From Hymenobacter sp. J193 (lineage in GTDB: Bacteria; Bacteroidota; Bacteroidia; Cytophagales; Hymenobacteraceae): a stretch of 64,000 nt of DNA. The stretch lies in NCBI RefSeq assembly GCF_024700075.1, contig NZ_JAJONE010000003.1, positions 1-64,000 on the forward strand. Reading direction: 5' to 3'. Numbering within the stretch: position 1 is the first letter of the stretch; each line of letters begins with the position of its first letter. Position numbers and translations under genes: made by a program. Positions 9,335-19,291 of this stretch are shown here, one piece after another. The notes under the pieces were generated by a model. That model saw only the letters and a list, made by a program, of their open reading frames with translations, had not been told where the DNA came from and did no database searches.

Positions 9335-11875
9335 TTACTGCTTCACCACCTTCACCTGGGCGGGACGGCCGTCGATGACCAGGCGCACGATGTAGAGGCC
9401 GGCGGGGCGACCAGCCAGCTCGGGCACGACCAGCGTGGCAGGGCCAGCCGGGGCGCTGACCAGCCGACGCAGCAGCACGCGGCCGGTGACGTCGGTCAGG
9501 GTCAGGGGCGCGGCCACCAGCGGGGCAGTCAGGGTGAAGTTCAACGTGAGGATGGCTCCGCTGCCCAGTGGCACAGGGGCTGCCCTCAGGCCAGTGGCAC
9601 GGGCCGAGAAAGCTGGGCAGGCTCAAAGGAAGCGAACCGTCGCCGCCTTCGATGAGGAGCGGTTCGGCGCTGAAAAGGGTAGGCCGAGCTGGCCAAAGCT
9701 GTTGCTGCCCCAGGCCCAGAGTGTACCGTCCTTGCGCACACCTACGCTGTATTCGTTGCCCGCCGCCACACTCTTCCAGTTGGTATCGCTGCCCACTTGT
9801 ATGGGCGCGCTGCTGACGGTGCCGCTAGTGCCATCGCCGAGCTGGCCGTCGGCGTTGTTGCCCCAGGCCCAGAGCGTGCCGTCGGTGCGTAGCGCCACAT
9901 TGTGCAAATAGCCCGCCTCCACGCCTGCCCAGGTGGTGGCGGTACCCACTTGCACAGGCACGCTGCGGTTAGTGAAGGTGCCATCGCCGAGCTGGCCTCT
10001 TTCGTTGCTGCCCCAGGCCCAGAGCGTGCCATTGGTGCGTACGGCCACGCTGTAGTCGTTGCCCGCCGCCACGCTCTTCCAGGTGGTGGCCGTGCCTACT
10101 TGCACGGGGCTGTTACGGTATTCCGTGGTGGTACCGCCGCCGAGCTGGCCTCTTTCATTGTTACCCCAGGCCCAGAGGGTGCCGTCCTTGCGCACGGCCA
10201 GGGTGTGGTTGTTGCCCGCCGCCACACTCTGCCAGTTGGTATCGGTGCCCACCTGCACGGGGACCGTGCGCAGGGTAGTGGTGCCATCGCCGAGCTGGCC
10301 TTGTCGGTTGTCGCCCCAGGCCCAGAGCGTGCCGTCCGTGCGCACGGCCACGCTGTGCAACCTGCCTGCCGCCACGCTCTTCCAGGTGGTGGCCGTGCCT
10401 ACTTGCACGGGGGTGTAGCGCTGGTCGGTGGTAATGCCGTCGCCCCAGGTCCAGAGGGTACCGTCGGTGCGCACAGCCACGTTGTGGCCTCTGCCCGCCG
10501 ACACACTGGCCCAGTTAATATGGATGCCCACTTGTACGGGGGCACTGTGGCCGGCAGTGGTGCCATCACCGAGTTGGCCGAAGGTGTTGTTGCCCCAGGC
10601 CCAGAGCGTGCCGTCCGTGCGCATCGCCACGGTGTGCCGCTCGCTCGCCGACACGCTCGCCCAGGTGGTGGCCGTGCTAATGCGCGCCGGAACGGGCTGG
10701 ACCCCGGGCAGCAGTTGCGTACTGCCTACTTGGCCGTTGCTATTGCTGCCCCAGGCCCAGAGTGCGCCGTCGGTGCGCACGGCTAGGGTGTGGCTGGTGC
10801 TCGCTGCCACGCTCTTCCAGGTAGTGGCCGTGCCCACTTGTACGGGCGCGCTGCGGTCGGTAGTGGTGCCGTCGCCAAGCTGGCCTTCGTAGTTGTTGCC
10901 CCAGGCCCAGAGCGTGCCGTCGGTGCGCACGGCCACCGTGTGCGACCCGCCTGCTGCCACAATGGCCCAGTTGGTGTCGGCGCCCACTTGCACGGGTTCG
11001 CTGTGGTCGGTGCCGCTGGCGCCGTCGCCTACTTGGCCGGAGTTGTTCTTGCCCCAGGCCCAGAGCGTGCCATCTTGCCGGATGGCCAAGGTGTGGTCGT
11101 TGCCTGCCGACACACTGGCCCAGTTGGTGGCGGTGCCCACTTGCACAGGCGTGCTGCGCCGGGTGTTGTCGCCCAAGCCGAGCTGGCCGGAGTTGTTGTT
11201 ACCCCAGGCCCAGAGCGTGCCGTCCGTGCGCACGGCCACGGTATAGTCGTTGCCCGCCGCCACGCTCTTCCAGTTGGTGGCCGTGCCCACTTGTACGGGC
11301 GCGCTGCGATCGGTGATGGTGCCGTCGCCTACTTGGCCGGAGTTGTTCTTGCCCCAGGCCCAGAGCGTGCCATCCGTGCGCACGGCCACGGTGTGGTCGT
11401 TGCCCGCCGACCCGCTGGCCCAGGTGGTACCAGTGCCCACCTGCACGGGGACCATGCGCTGGGTGGTGGCGCCGTCGCCGAGCTGGCCGCTTTTGTTGTA
11501 GCCCCAGGTCCAGAGTGTGCCGTCCGTGCGCACGGCCACGGTGTGCCACTCGCCACCCGCCACGCTCGCCCAGGTGGTACCAGTGCCCACCTGCATAGGG
11601 AAGCGGCGATTGGTGTTGGTACCATCGCCGAGCTGGCCTTGGCGGTTGTTGCCCCAGGCCCAGAGCGCACCGTTGGCGTGGATGATGAGGGTGTGTCCAT
11701 CGCCGGCGGCAAATTGCTGGGCCTGAGCCGGAGCGGCGAGGACTAGCAGCCCCAGCAGCAGCGCGGGCAGCCACTGGCCCGCCCACCGGCCGCGCGTAAG
11801 CAAGGAAGTCAGCAGCGAAGTCGGCAAGAAAAGGCGTGAGGCGGCCGGCGGGGCCACCAAGGAAGGATAGTGCAT
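9335..11875 (-). pseudogene. Secreted RCC1-repeat protein with T9SS sorting domain, frameshifted near the C-terminus
   Basis: The ATG at 11875 opens a signal peptide ([19 protein letters not shown]). Then come 14 RCC1/BLIP-II-type repeats of about 50 residues, each with HT(V/L)[20 protein letters not shown]...PVQVGT, predicting two seven-bladed propellers or one large one. The repeat frame runs to 9623. The T9SS type A sorting domain (LTLTDVTGRVLLRRL...AGLYIVRLVIDGRPAQVKVVKQ) follows in shifted frames to 9335, which implies one missing base at about 9670 and one extra base at about 9610. The right-hand copy preserves the same C-terminus. The product is probably exported by T9SS to the surface; its ligand is unknown. 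Sequencing errors may explain the breaks. Confidence 0.85.
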
Positions 11876-12439
11876 CTAAGGAATGGGGAGTGCCACGTCC
11901 CGGGGAAAGGCAGAGACACGCGCGTTGCTGCTAAGGGTCCCGTAACTGCAATCGAATAAGCTGCTCAAGATAAGGCTTAAAGGGTTCTTCTTACAAAAGG
12001 GTCGTTCAAGCAAGCTATGGCCTTTTGCTTAGTTCTAAGTAGAGCCCGCTGTCGGCCCATCTAGCCCAGTAATTACCATCCAAAAAACGGTCGTGGCTGT
12101 TGCAGAAGTCATGGGGTAGCATAATAACCATATATGCAAACGCCTAGGGGGCCTATAAAAGCCTCTTCGTGAGTCTTTGAAGCTTGGTTCAGCTCGCTGA
12201 ACCCTCACTCAACAGACCTGCAGCGAGTCTCTGCAGCAGCCACGGTCGGTTATTGGACGATGCTTGTAGCTAAAGTAGAAACCGCTAGCGTGGCCCTATT
12301 AGACTTTATCGGAAACAGGTCGCTACTTTATCACCGTTTCGCTGAACCTACTAGTAAGAGGTGTTCCATTAGTATTGGTAGCTTAATAGTTTATCTCTTT
12401 AGTTGCTACATGTACTGACTCTCACTTTTCCTAAATACT
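11876..12439 (+). other. Non-coding spacer between RCC1 gene and the 12440 gene
   Basis: The 5' flank of the left RCC1 gene (to about 11930) is the inverted match of 13890-13970. A copy of the 15-bp terminal motif GTGGCTGTTGCAGAA lies at 12093-12107, the same motif that bounds the small element at 12868-13019. I see no open frame of note, RNA gene or clear promoter in the rest. Confidence 0.5.
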
Positions 12440-12850
12440 ATGCCCAAGCAAGATTCTCTCCGGATCGGTACTAGTGAATCGATTAACCTGATGGATTTCG
12501 ATCCATTAAGCGACGCTATGTTAGAATTGGGCCGTCCGGAAGCGACCGAAGCGGGTGCGTTGGCATTGACCTCTCTGGATATTTTTTGGAATCAGTTGGA
12601 AGTCGATTGCGTAGCACAGTGTTGCGGCGTGTACGCCTTCGATTGGTGGCCGAACAACATCCTCAAAGCGGCCCAGGGGCTGAACAAACAAGAAGTTGTG
12701 GAGGAGCTTCGTCAGATGGAGAAAGCCGTTTACCAGAGTGATAAACCGATTGTCTGCCACCATCGCTTAAACCAGCTTTTTGCGCGGGCTTCATTCCTGC
12801 AATTACAGAAGCATCTGCTCTCGATACTGACTGGCGAAGGAGCCAGCTAA
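12440..12850 (+). CDS. Hypothetical protein, 136 aa
   Basis: The ATG at 12440 starts MPKQDSLRIGTSESINLMDFDPLSDAML. The sequence is soluble and mildly acidic, with Trp/Cys clusters (CVAQCCGVYAFDWW) and a helical C-terminal half (VVEELRQMEKAVYQ...LQLQKHLLSIL). The family is not recognised. It lies between IR-like motifs at 12093-12107 and 12868-13019, so it may be cargo of a small mobile element. It sits upstream of the serine recombinase in the inverted RCC1 region, and codon use looks normal for the window. Confidence 0.5.
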   Translation: MPKQDSLRIGTSESINLMDFDPLSDAMLELGRPEATEAGALALTSLDIFWNQLEVDCVAQCCGVYAFDWWPNNILKAAQGLNKQEVVEELRQMEKAVYQSDKPIVCHHRLNQLFARASFLQLQKHLLSILTGEGAS

Positions 12851-12867
12851 GCTGTTCAGATTAGAGG

Positions 12868-13019
12868 TGTGGCTGTTGCAGAACCCCGGTTTGACTTGCC
12901 CAACCGGCGGTGTAGAGCTTGAAGCGAGCCCGCAATGCGCATAAACGGGCCTTTTGCACCTGCATTGGGATTAGCACAAACCGATTTGACACTGCTTGAC
13001 GAGTTCTGCAACAGCCACA
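12868..13019. repeat. 152-bp MITE-like element with 17-bp perfect terminal inverted repeats
   Basis: The left end 12868-12884 (TGTGGCTGTTGCAGAAC) is the exact reverse complement of the right end 13003-13019. The interior has no convincing coding frame. A further copy of the end motif (15 of the bases) lies at 12093. It could be a non-autonomous transposable element, or recombination sites for the recombinase gene that starts about 100 bases downstream. Confidence 0.6.
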
Positions 13020-13120
13020 GGTCTTTTCTGAACGGTTTTCGCGGCTGCCCTTACGCCCTCGAAAACGCGGTTTTTCAGGGGTGTTTTCGGACAGGTAATC
13101 TGAACACCTATCTTCAGGGA

Positions 13121-13770
13121 ATGAGAGTAGCGCTTTACGCCCGCGTGTCCACCGCCGACAAGGACCAGGATCCGGAGAATCAGCTGCTGGTGCTGCGCCG
13201 GGAGGCTGAGCGCGCCGGCGACGTGGTCTACAAGGAATACGTGGATCAGGACTCGGGCCGCAGGAGCGAGAGCCGCAAAGCCTTTCAGGAGCTGATGCGC
13301 GATGCGCAGAAGCGCAAGTTCGACCTGGTGCGCGTGTGGGACTTGAGCCGCTTCAGCCGCGAGGGCATCGAGAAGGTATTTGAGCACACCTCCCTGCTGG
13401 AGCAGTGCGGGGTAAGCTTCTGAGCTACGCCGAGCCGCTGCTCAACACCACCGGCCCGATGAAGGACTTGATGAAGGCCATGATTGCCTGGGCCGCCGGC
13501 TACTACTCGCAGCGGCTGAGCGAGAACGTGAGCTCGGGCCTAGCGCGGAAGCGGCAGAAGGCGGCCGAACAAGGCGAGGTGTACGTGCACGGCCGCCGGG
13601 CCTTGGCGCGTGAACTCGTGGCCCGGATCCAGCAGTTGCAGCAGGAGGGACTAAGCGTCCGCAAGATCAGCGCCGCCGTGCAAGTGCCGGTGGGTACGGT
13701 CCATAAGTATTTAAAGGTAGAGTCACCTTTGTCGCAAACGGCAGACTACACCACTTCTTCTACGGGTTGA
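13121..13770 (+). pseudogene. Serine recombinase (resolvase/invertase family), frameshifted
   Basis: These enzymes cut and rejoin DNA at specific dyad sites through a serine nucleophile. The ATG at 13121 gives MRVALYARVSTADKDQDPENQ, with catalytic Ser10 in YARVSTxDQ context, then the conserved DLSRFSREG block. The frame breaks at about 13422: restoring one C in TTC(C)TGAGC joins it to LSYAEPLLNTTGPMKDLMKAMIAWAA, the E-helix, and a C-terminal helix-turn-helix (GLSVRKISAAVQVPVGTVHKYL), giving 216 residues. The length fits small resolvase/invertases. It sits between two inverted RCC1 genes, so it may act on that region. The single-base break may be real or a sequencing error. Confidence 0.8.
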
Positions 13771-13970
13771 TCAACTGAGGACTTATTAGTGGTATTCGAC
13801 CTGCTATCACACGGACGCCATGAAGCTGTTCTTGACGGTCCTTTGCAACAAGAACCCTGAGAAGCAGTATCTTGGTCGGCTTATTCGATCTTAGTTAAGT
13901 ATACGGGACTACCAGCGGCAACGCGCTCGTCTCAGCCTTTCCCCGGGACGTGGCACTCCCTGTTGCTTAC

Positions 13971-16540
13971 ATGCACTATCCTTCCTTGGTGGCCCCGCAG
14001 GCCGCCTCGCGCCTTTCTGGGCCGACTTCGCTCTTGACTCTCTTGCTGATACGCGGCCGGTGGCTATCCGCGCTACTGCTGGGGCTGCTGGCCTTCGCCG
14101 CGCCGGCCCAGGCCCAGCAATGTGCCGCCGGTGGTGAGCACACCTTCAGCATCCACGCCGACGGCACGCTCTGGGCCTGGGGAGACAACACCTACGGCCA
14201 GCTCGGCGACGGCACCTTCGCTGATCGTAGCACTCCCGTGCAAGTGGGCAACGATACCAACTGGGCCAGTGTGTCGACGAGCAATGCCCACACTATAGCC
14301 GTGCGCACCGACGGTACGCTCTGGGCCTGGGGCAGAAACACCTTCAGTGAACTCGGCGACGGCACCATCACTGATCGTAGCACTCCCGTGCAAGTGGGCA
14401 ACGATACCAACTGGGCCAGCGTGGCGGCGGGTCCTGGCTACACCGTAGCTGTGCGTACCGACGGCACGCTCTGGACCTGGGGGTTGAACCACCACGGCCA
14501 GCTCGGCAACGGCACCTCCACGGATTACCCTAACACCCGCCGCGTGCCTGGGCAAGTAGGCACGGCCACTAACTGGGCCAGCGTAGCAGTGGGCGACTTG
14601 CACACCGTAGCTCTGCGCACTGACGGCACACTCTGGACCTGGGGGGTGAACGACTACGGCCAGCTCGGCAACGGTACCATTGACAACCGTTTAACCCCCA
14701 CACAGTGGGTACAGCCACCACCTGGGCCAGCGTGGCAGCAGGCAACTTGCACACCGCAGCTGTGCGTACCGACGGCACGCTTTGGGCCTGGGGCAGCAAC
14801 TTCAGCGATCAGGTCGGCGACGGCTCCACCATCACCCGACGCACGGCCCCCGTGCAGTGGGCAAGGCCACCAACTGGGCGCGTGTGGCAGCAGGCATTAA
14901 CCACACCGTAGCCGTGCGCAAAGACGGCACGCTCTGGGCCTGGGGTAGCAACGACAACGGCCAAATCGGCAGCGGCCCGCGCGGTAACGGCGTCACCGAC
15001 AACCGCCGCGTGCCCGTGCAAGTGGGCACCGATACCAACTGGACGAGCGTTGCGGCGGGCGATTGGCACACCGTGGCCAAGCGCACCGACGGTTCGCTCT
15101 GGGCCTGGGGCAGCAACGGCGAAGGCCAGGTAGGCAGTACGCAGTTGGTACCCGGTCGCCAAATGTTCCCGGCCCGCATTGGCACGGCCACCAACTGGGC
15201 CAGCGTTTCGGCGGCCCAGTATCAAACCAGGGCCATCCAGCAAGATGGCGCACTCTGGGCCTGGGGCTACAACGGAAATGGTGAGCTCGGCACCGGTGTG
15301 CCAATCACCGGCCGCAGCACCCCCGTGCAGTGGGTACGGCCACTTCCTGGGCGAGCGTGGTGGCGGCCAGGTATTACACCTTAGCCATTCGGCAAGATGG
15401 CACACTCTGGGCCTGGGGCCTGAACGAAGGCGGGCAATTCGGCGACGGTACCAAAGTCAACCAGCGCGTGCCTGTGCAAGTGGGCACGGCCACCTGGACG
15501 AGCGTAGCGGCGGGCGTTGGCCACACCGTGGCCTTGCGCACCGACGGTACTCTCTGGGCCTGGGGCAGCAACTATGACGGCCAGCTCGGCGACGGCACCA
15601 ATACCGCCCATATGACCTCCATGCAAGTGGGCACAGACACGAACTGGGCGAGTGTGGCGGCAGGCGGTTTTCATACCGTAGCCGTGCGCACTGACGGCAC
15701 ACTCTGGGCTTGGGGCCAGAACGAAAACGGCCAGCTCGGCGACGGTACCAAAGTCAACCGCCACGTGCCCGTGCAGTGGGCACGGACACGAACTGGGCGA
15801 GCGTGGCGGCGGGCGGTTCTCATACCTTAGCTATTCGGAAAGACGGCACACTCTGGACCTGGGGCTATAACGACGACGGTCAACTCGGCTACGGCACTAC
15901 AGCCAACATGCGCATAGTCCCTGTGCAAGTAGGCACGGCTACCACCTGGAAGAGCGCGGCGGTGGGCCCCAGGCACACGATGGCCCTACGCACTGACGGC
16001 ACCCTCTGGGCCTGGGGCTACAACGGCAACAGCGAACTCGGCGATGGTACCGGTGTCGACCGTCGCGCGCCCGTACAGGTGGGCACGGCCACGAACTGGG
16101 CAAACGCGGCGACGGGCCTGTATCATACCGTAGCCGTGCGCACTGACGGCACCCTCTGGGCCTGGGGCAACAATTCAAGCGAACAGCTCGGCGAACCTTC
16201 CCTCAGCACGGACCCACTCCTCATCGAAGGCGGTGACGGTTCGCTGCCCTTGAGCCTGCCCGCTTTCTCGGCCCGCACTGGCGGCTTACGGGCAGCCCCT
16301 GTGCCGTTGGGCAGCGGGGCTGTTCTCACGCTGGACTTCACCCTGGCCACCCCACTGGTGTCTGCGCCTCTGACCCTGACCGACATCACCGGCCGCGTGC
16401 TGTTGCGCCGGCTGATCAGCGCCCCGGCTGGCCCCGCCAAGCTGGTTGTGCCCGAGCTGACGAGCTGGCCCGCCGGCCTCTACATCGTGCGCCTGGTCAT
16501 TGACGGCCGCCCCGCCCAGGTGAAGGTGGTGAGGGAGTAA
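13971..16540 (+). pseudogene. Secreted RCC1-repeat protein with T9SS sorting domain, four -1 frameshifts
   Basis: The ATG at 13971 gives the same MHYPSLVAP leader as the left copy, a signal peptide ([19 protein letters not shown]), 14 RCC1-type repeats, and a T9SS type A domain (LTLTDITGRVLLRRLISAPAG...LYIVRLVIDG) ending at 16540. The frame slips by -1 four times, at about 14705, 14860, 15325 and 15776. Each slip is in the codons for Q-V-G, where CAGTGGG replaces the expected CAGGTGGG. Restoring four bases gives 858 codons, so the ancestral protein had 857 residues. It is paralogous and head-to-head with the 9335-11875 gene. Function is probably surface binding; the ligand is unknown. Confidence 0.85.
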
Positions 16541-16640
16541 AAGCTACTCGTCACAGTCCCGTTCGGTTAGGCTAGACACCCAAATAGCCACCCAAGTTCA
16601 GGCGAAGCCGTTTTAAAGAAAATAGAGCGGCATTTCTTCT

Positions 16641-16672
16641 AAAAAAGCCGTTCCGGGTGGGGCGGCTTTTTT
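16641..16672 (+). terminator. Rho-independent terminator of the right RCC1 gene
   Basis: AAAAAAGCCG (16641-16650) pairs with CGGCTTTTTT (16663-16672), 100 bases after the stop. It mirrors 9216-9246. The rest of the 16541-16891 gap shows nothing I can name. Confidence 0.9.
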
Positions 16673-16894
16673 CGACATATTGCGCTATGCTGCCCTAGCT
16701 GCAAAGTCAACGGAAGTCTGACGATTGAGAGATGAGACTTGCTAAAAACCATTAGGCTTTTTTCGTTCGTACCGCTAGCAGTACTAGGCCCAATCATGAA
16801 GTTAGAGGCTGCTCAAACCACCGTTTATTTAACCCAACAGCTGATTTTGGCTTGAAGAGTCAAACCCTGGCTAGTTCTCTTTATGTGATGTGTG

Positions 16895-17245
16895 ATGGAC
16901 TTTCTGTTTCGCTGTTTTTATAACCTTGCTTCCAAACAGCAGTCCCCCTATCTGCGGCTTGTCACTGCGCATGGTGGCTTGTGGCTCTGGCTGCACTTTG
17001 CGATTGTCGGGCTGTATTTGGTACTGCTCCAGCAAGTAGGCCCGGCGTATGTGCCGCGTATGACAGGCCTTGTGTACATGGGGCTAAGCGGCATCGCAGC
17101 CGGAGCAACTGTGCTCTACTTTCGCCGGCATCCTCGGAGCTACTGGTCAGCTTATCAAGGTGATGTAGGAACGGTGAGAGCCGGCTACGCCTTGCTGGGC
17201 ATGCTCTCCTACGGCCTGCTGCCTTTTCTATTCTCCTTCGTCTGA
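16895..17245 (+). CDS. Small integral membrane protein, 116 aa
   Basis: The ATG at 16895 was chosen; an in-frame GTG immediately precedes it. Three hydrophobic segments are visible: GLWLWLHFAIVGLYLVLLQ, MTGLVYMGLSGIAAGATVLYF and YALLGMLSYGLLPFLFSF. The connecting loop carries basic residues (FRRHPRSYW), consistent with a cytoplasmic loop. No enzymatic motif is visible and the family is not recognised. It is followed by another short hypothetical gene in the same orientation. Confidence 0.6.
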   Translation: MDFLFRCFYNLASKQQSPYLRLVTAHGGLWLWLHFAIVGLYLVLLQQVGPAYVPRMTGLVYMGLSGIAAGATVLYFRRHPRSYWSAYQGDVGTVRAGYALLGMLSYGLLPFLFSFV

Positions 17246-17330
17246 ACCAGACGCGTTTAGGGCTCCTCCGTTTCCCTGAACCAGTTTGTTAGCCCCAAGC
17301 CGCCGCACACTCTTTCAGCTACTATCAGCT

Positions 17331-17723
17331 ATGGGCTTAGATGTAAGTCATGTTGTCCCTATTGCCAAGACGCACGCGGTTGAGCAACTAGAGTACTTTC
17401 CCGTAGAGGAACTGAGTATTTCGCCAGCGTTTATAGAAAAACATAAAGCGCTATTAGCAGAGGTACACGATGAAGAAGCGAAAGTGACCATGACAGTTTT
17501 ATACGTCATGGAGAAAGGATACCAGCGTAAAGGCATGAGCAGCCTGTTCTATAAAGACTTTCAGAATGGAAGACCGTATTTCGACTTACTAAGTGTAAAA
17601 AAGGCATACGAATACCTTAAAGATGACCACATAAGCACCTTAGAGGCGTTGCAGCAAAACTTCCAAAAGAACTTTATTGAAAACTTCATCGAGGGTGAAA
17701 GCATCTTTTATGCAAGCTGGTAA
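17331..17723 (+). CDS. Hypothetical protein, 130 aa
   Basis: The start at ATG 17331 (MGLDVSHVVPIAKTHAVEQLEYFPVEEL) is preferred over an upstream in-frame TTG at 17286. The predicted protein is soluble, largely helical and Lys/Glu-rich, with a C-terminus of NFQKNFIENFIEGESIFYASW. Base composition is AT-richer than the flanks, suggesting separate acquisition. No family is recognised and no signal peptide is seen. Confidence 0.5.
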   Translation: MGLDVSHVVPIAKTHAVEQLEYFPVEELSISPAFIEKHKALLAEVHDEEAKVTMTVLYVMEKGYQRKGMSSLFYKDFQNGRPYFDLLSVKKAYEYLKDDHISTLEALQQNFQKNFIENFIEGESIFYASW

Positions 17724-17842
17724 AGGATCGAACTAGAATGTTCCTCCGGATGAAGGGCACGGTTACGGCAAATACCTATTCCTAAAAGCCTCCTTTACCT
17801 GAAATGATCGTTATCTTGAACCTACGCGAAGTAGCTTATGCC

Positions 17843-18277
17843 ATGCCTTTGTTGAAATGGTATTCCACTGACTACCGCTTGGTCGCTGCTCGATATGCCC
17901 TGGGGTGGCTGCTGTGCGTGTCCGGCAGCAGCTTGTCGGCTTGCACGGACCTCTTCACGCGGGAAACCCCCATCTACGGCCCGTATTACGTCGCCCGTGA
18001 CCCGTCGGCGTCCGGCTATAGCCTCTTTTACCGGGGGCCTAATGGCGTAGACTTTGACCGCTTTCAAGACGTTTCCCGGGTGGGCTACCAAGCCGGCTAC
18101 GTGTTCATCCAATCTGGGCGTCAGTATTATTGGTTTGCGGTGCGCAACGACCGCAGCACCGACGCTGGGGACCCCGCCATTGGGGCCTTAATCAGCAAAC
18201 CGCTCACCAGCGCTCAGTTCCAGCGGTTGACCGACAGCTTGGGTACGGGGCCCATTGCATTTCAATTCCAAGAGTAA
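17843..18277 (+). CDS. Predicted lipoprotein, 144 aa
   Basis: Starting at ATG 17843, the N-terminus contains a hydrophobic stretch ending in a lipobox (YALGWLLCVSGSSLSAC, Cys about residue 34), so the protein is probably lipidated. The body is rich in Tyr/Gly (YGPYYVARDPSASGYSLFYRG, GYQAGYVFIQSGRQYYWFAV) and looks beta-rich. A further in-frame ATG at 17804 would lengthen the leader. The family is not recognised. The gene ends about 20 bases before the IS5-type element. Confidence 0.55.
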   Translation: MPLLKWYSTDYRLVAARYALGWLLCVSGSSLSACTDLFTRETPIYGPYYVARDPSASGYSLFYRGPNGVDFDRFQDVSRVGYQAGYVFIQSGRQYYWFAVRNDRSTDAGDPAIGALISKPLTSAQFQRLTDSLGTGPIAFQFQE

Positions 18278-18299
18278 AACGCGCGGGATACGGCACCTA

Positions 18300-19158
18300 G
18301 ACGGTGTTATGCACTTGCGAGCAAATTAAGGCCAGCGGCTTTGGCCAACATGAGCCCCGCGAAGGCCAGGTAGTGGAGTTGTTGCAAACTGACGGCCAGC
18401 CGCTCGTAGTCACGGGCCAGGCGCTTGTAGCGGGCGCTCCAGCTTAGGCTGCGCTCGACGACCCAGCGGCGGGGCAAGAGCACGAAGCCGCGTTTGGCTT
18501 GGTCGAGTTTGACCACGTGCAGCTCGATGCCGTGCTGTTCGGCGGCCTGCGCGGGCGCTTCCCCCGTATACCCCTGGTCGGCGTAGGCCAGCGTAACGCT
18601 TTGCCCCGATGCTACTTGCACTTCTTCGGCCAGCACACCCACCTGCGCCCGGTCCTGCTCGTTGGCCGGTGTGACCACAGCCGCCAGCAGGTGCCCGAGC
18701 GTGTCGACGGCCACGTGCACCTTGCTGCCCTTGCGCCGTTTGGCGCCGTCGTAGCCCGCCCGGTGCCCGCTTTCGGGCGTGCTCTGCAGCGTACGCGAAT
18801 CAAAAATCACGGCGCTCGGGTCGGCGGGCCGGGCCTCGTTCAAGCGCAGCACCTGGCGCAGGTCGTCGGTAAGGGCCTCAAACACACGGGCGTCGCGCCA
18901 GCGGGCCCACTGCTGGTAGCACGTGGCCCAGGGCGGCAAATCATGGGGCAAGTAGCGCCAGGTGCAGCCCGTGCGCACGACGTAGCGCAACGCGTTAAAC
19001 AGCTCACGCAGCGGGTATTGTCGCTGGGCAGCATCTTCCCGCACCAGCAACAGGTAAGGCAATAAAAAGCCCCATTCGTCGTCGGTTACGTCGCTGGGGT
19101 AAGCGCGGCGGGTAATTTCCATACCCGCTAATTTCGCTCACAAGTCCATAACACCGTC
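18300..19158. mobile_element. IS5-family insertion sequence
   Basis: The terminal inverted repeats are 18299-18316 (AGACGGTGTTATGCACTT) and 19142-19159 (reverse complement, one mismatch). The element is flanked by a TA dinucleotide on each side, as expected for short IS5-group target duplications. It contains one transposase gene on the minus strand. Confidence 0.85.
18307..19122 (-). CDS. IS5-family transposase
   Basis: This 271-residue DDE transposase is intact. The N-terminal block (SDVTDDEWGFLLPYL...FNALRYVVRTGCTWRYLPHDLPPW) is the DUF4096-like region of IS5 group enzymes. The catalytic acids sit in VIFDSRTLQSTPESG (first D), LAYADQGYTG (second D) and RRWVVERSLSWSARYKRLARDYE (E). The enzyme moves the element bounded by 18300-19158. 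The frame is unbroken, so the element may be active. The subgroup assignment (IS427/IS1031-like) is inferred from the single open frame and short TA target. Confidence 0.92.
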   Translation of the reverse strand: MEITRRAYPSDVTDDEWGFLLPYLLLVREDAAQRQYPLRELFNALRYVVRTGCTWRYLPHDLPPWATCYQQWARWRDARVFEALTDDLRQVLRLNEARPADPSAVIFDSRTLQSTPESGHRAGYDGAKRRKGSKVHVAVDTLGHLLAAVVTPANEQDRAQVGVLAEEVQVASGQSVTLAYADQGYTGEAPAQAAEQHGIELHVVKLDQAKRGFVLLPRRWVVERSLSWSARYKRLARDYERLAVSLQQLHYLAFAGLMLAKAAGLNLLASA

Positions 19159-19291
19159 TAAGCGCTAATCTAAATGCTCGTATCACTATTCGGACCGTTT
19201 CATTAGCCGTTCATCTGCTTGCTGATCGGCTGCTTTAGCATTTAGTACACGAACCACAGCACTTCGTCAGCATGCCTTGTAGGCCGACACA

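Larger units (their letters stand above)
9216..16672. repeat. Large inverted duplication of RCC1 genes (arms about 2.7 kb, spacer about 2 kb)
   Basis: The arms at roughly 9216-11950 and 13890-16672 match in inverted orientation. Each contains the upstream flank (CCCGGGACGTGGCACTCC), signal peptide, 14-repeat coding region, T9SS domain, post-stop sequence (AGCTACTCGTCAC) and terminator. The spacer carries the 12440 gene, the MITE-like element and the serine recombinase. Inversion through these arms would leave the arms in place and flip the spacer. Confidence 0.7.

Noticed and set aside
9700..11700. Regular repeats with a period of about 150 bp resembling a CRISPR or satellite array
   Set aside because: The period is that of 50-residue RCC1 repeats in frame; units are divergent and protein coding, with no spacers or Cas genes.
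9902..11746. Long open frames on the strand opposite the RCC1 genes (for example 9902-10786 and 10790-11746)
   Set aside because: They are repetitive mirror frames of the RCC1 repeats at high GC, with Gly/Ala/Arg-rich nonsense, no signal peptide and no start context.
14690..15790. Programmed -1 frameshifting as an explanation for the RCC1 breaks
   Set aside because: No X-XXY-YYZ slippery heptamer or following pseudoknot is visible, and four sequential events in one message would be very inefficient.
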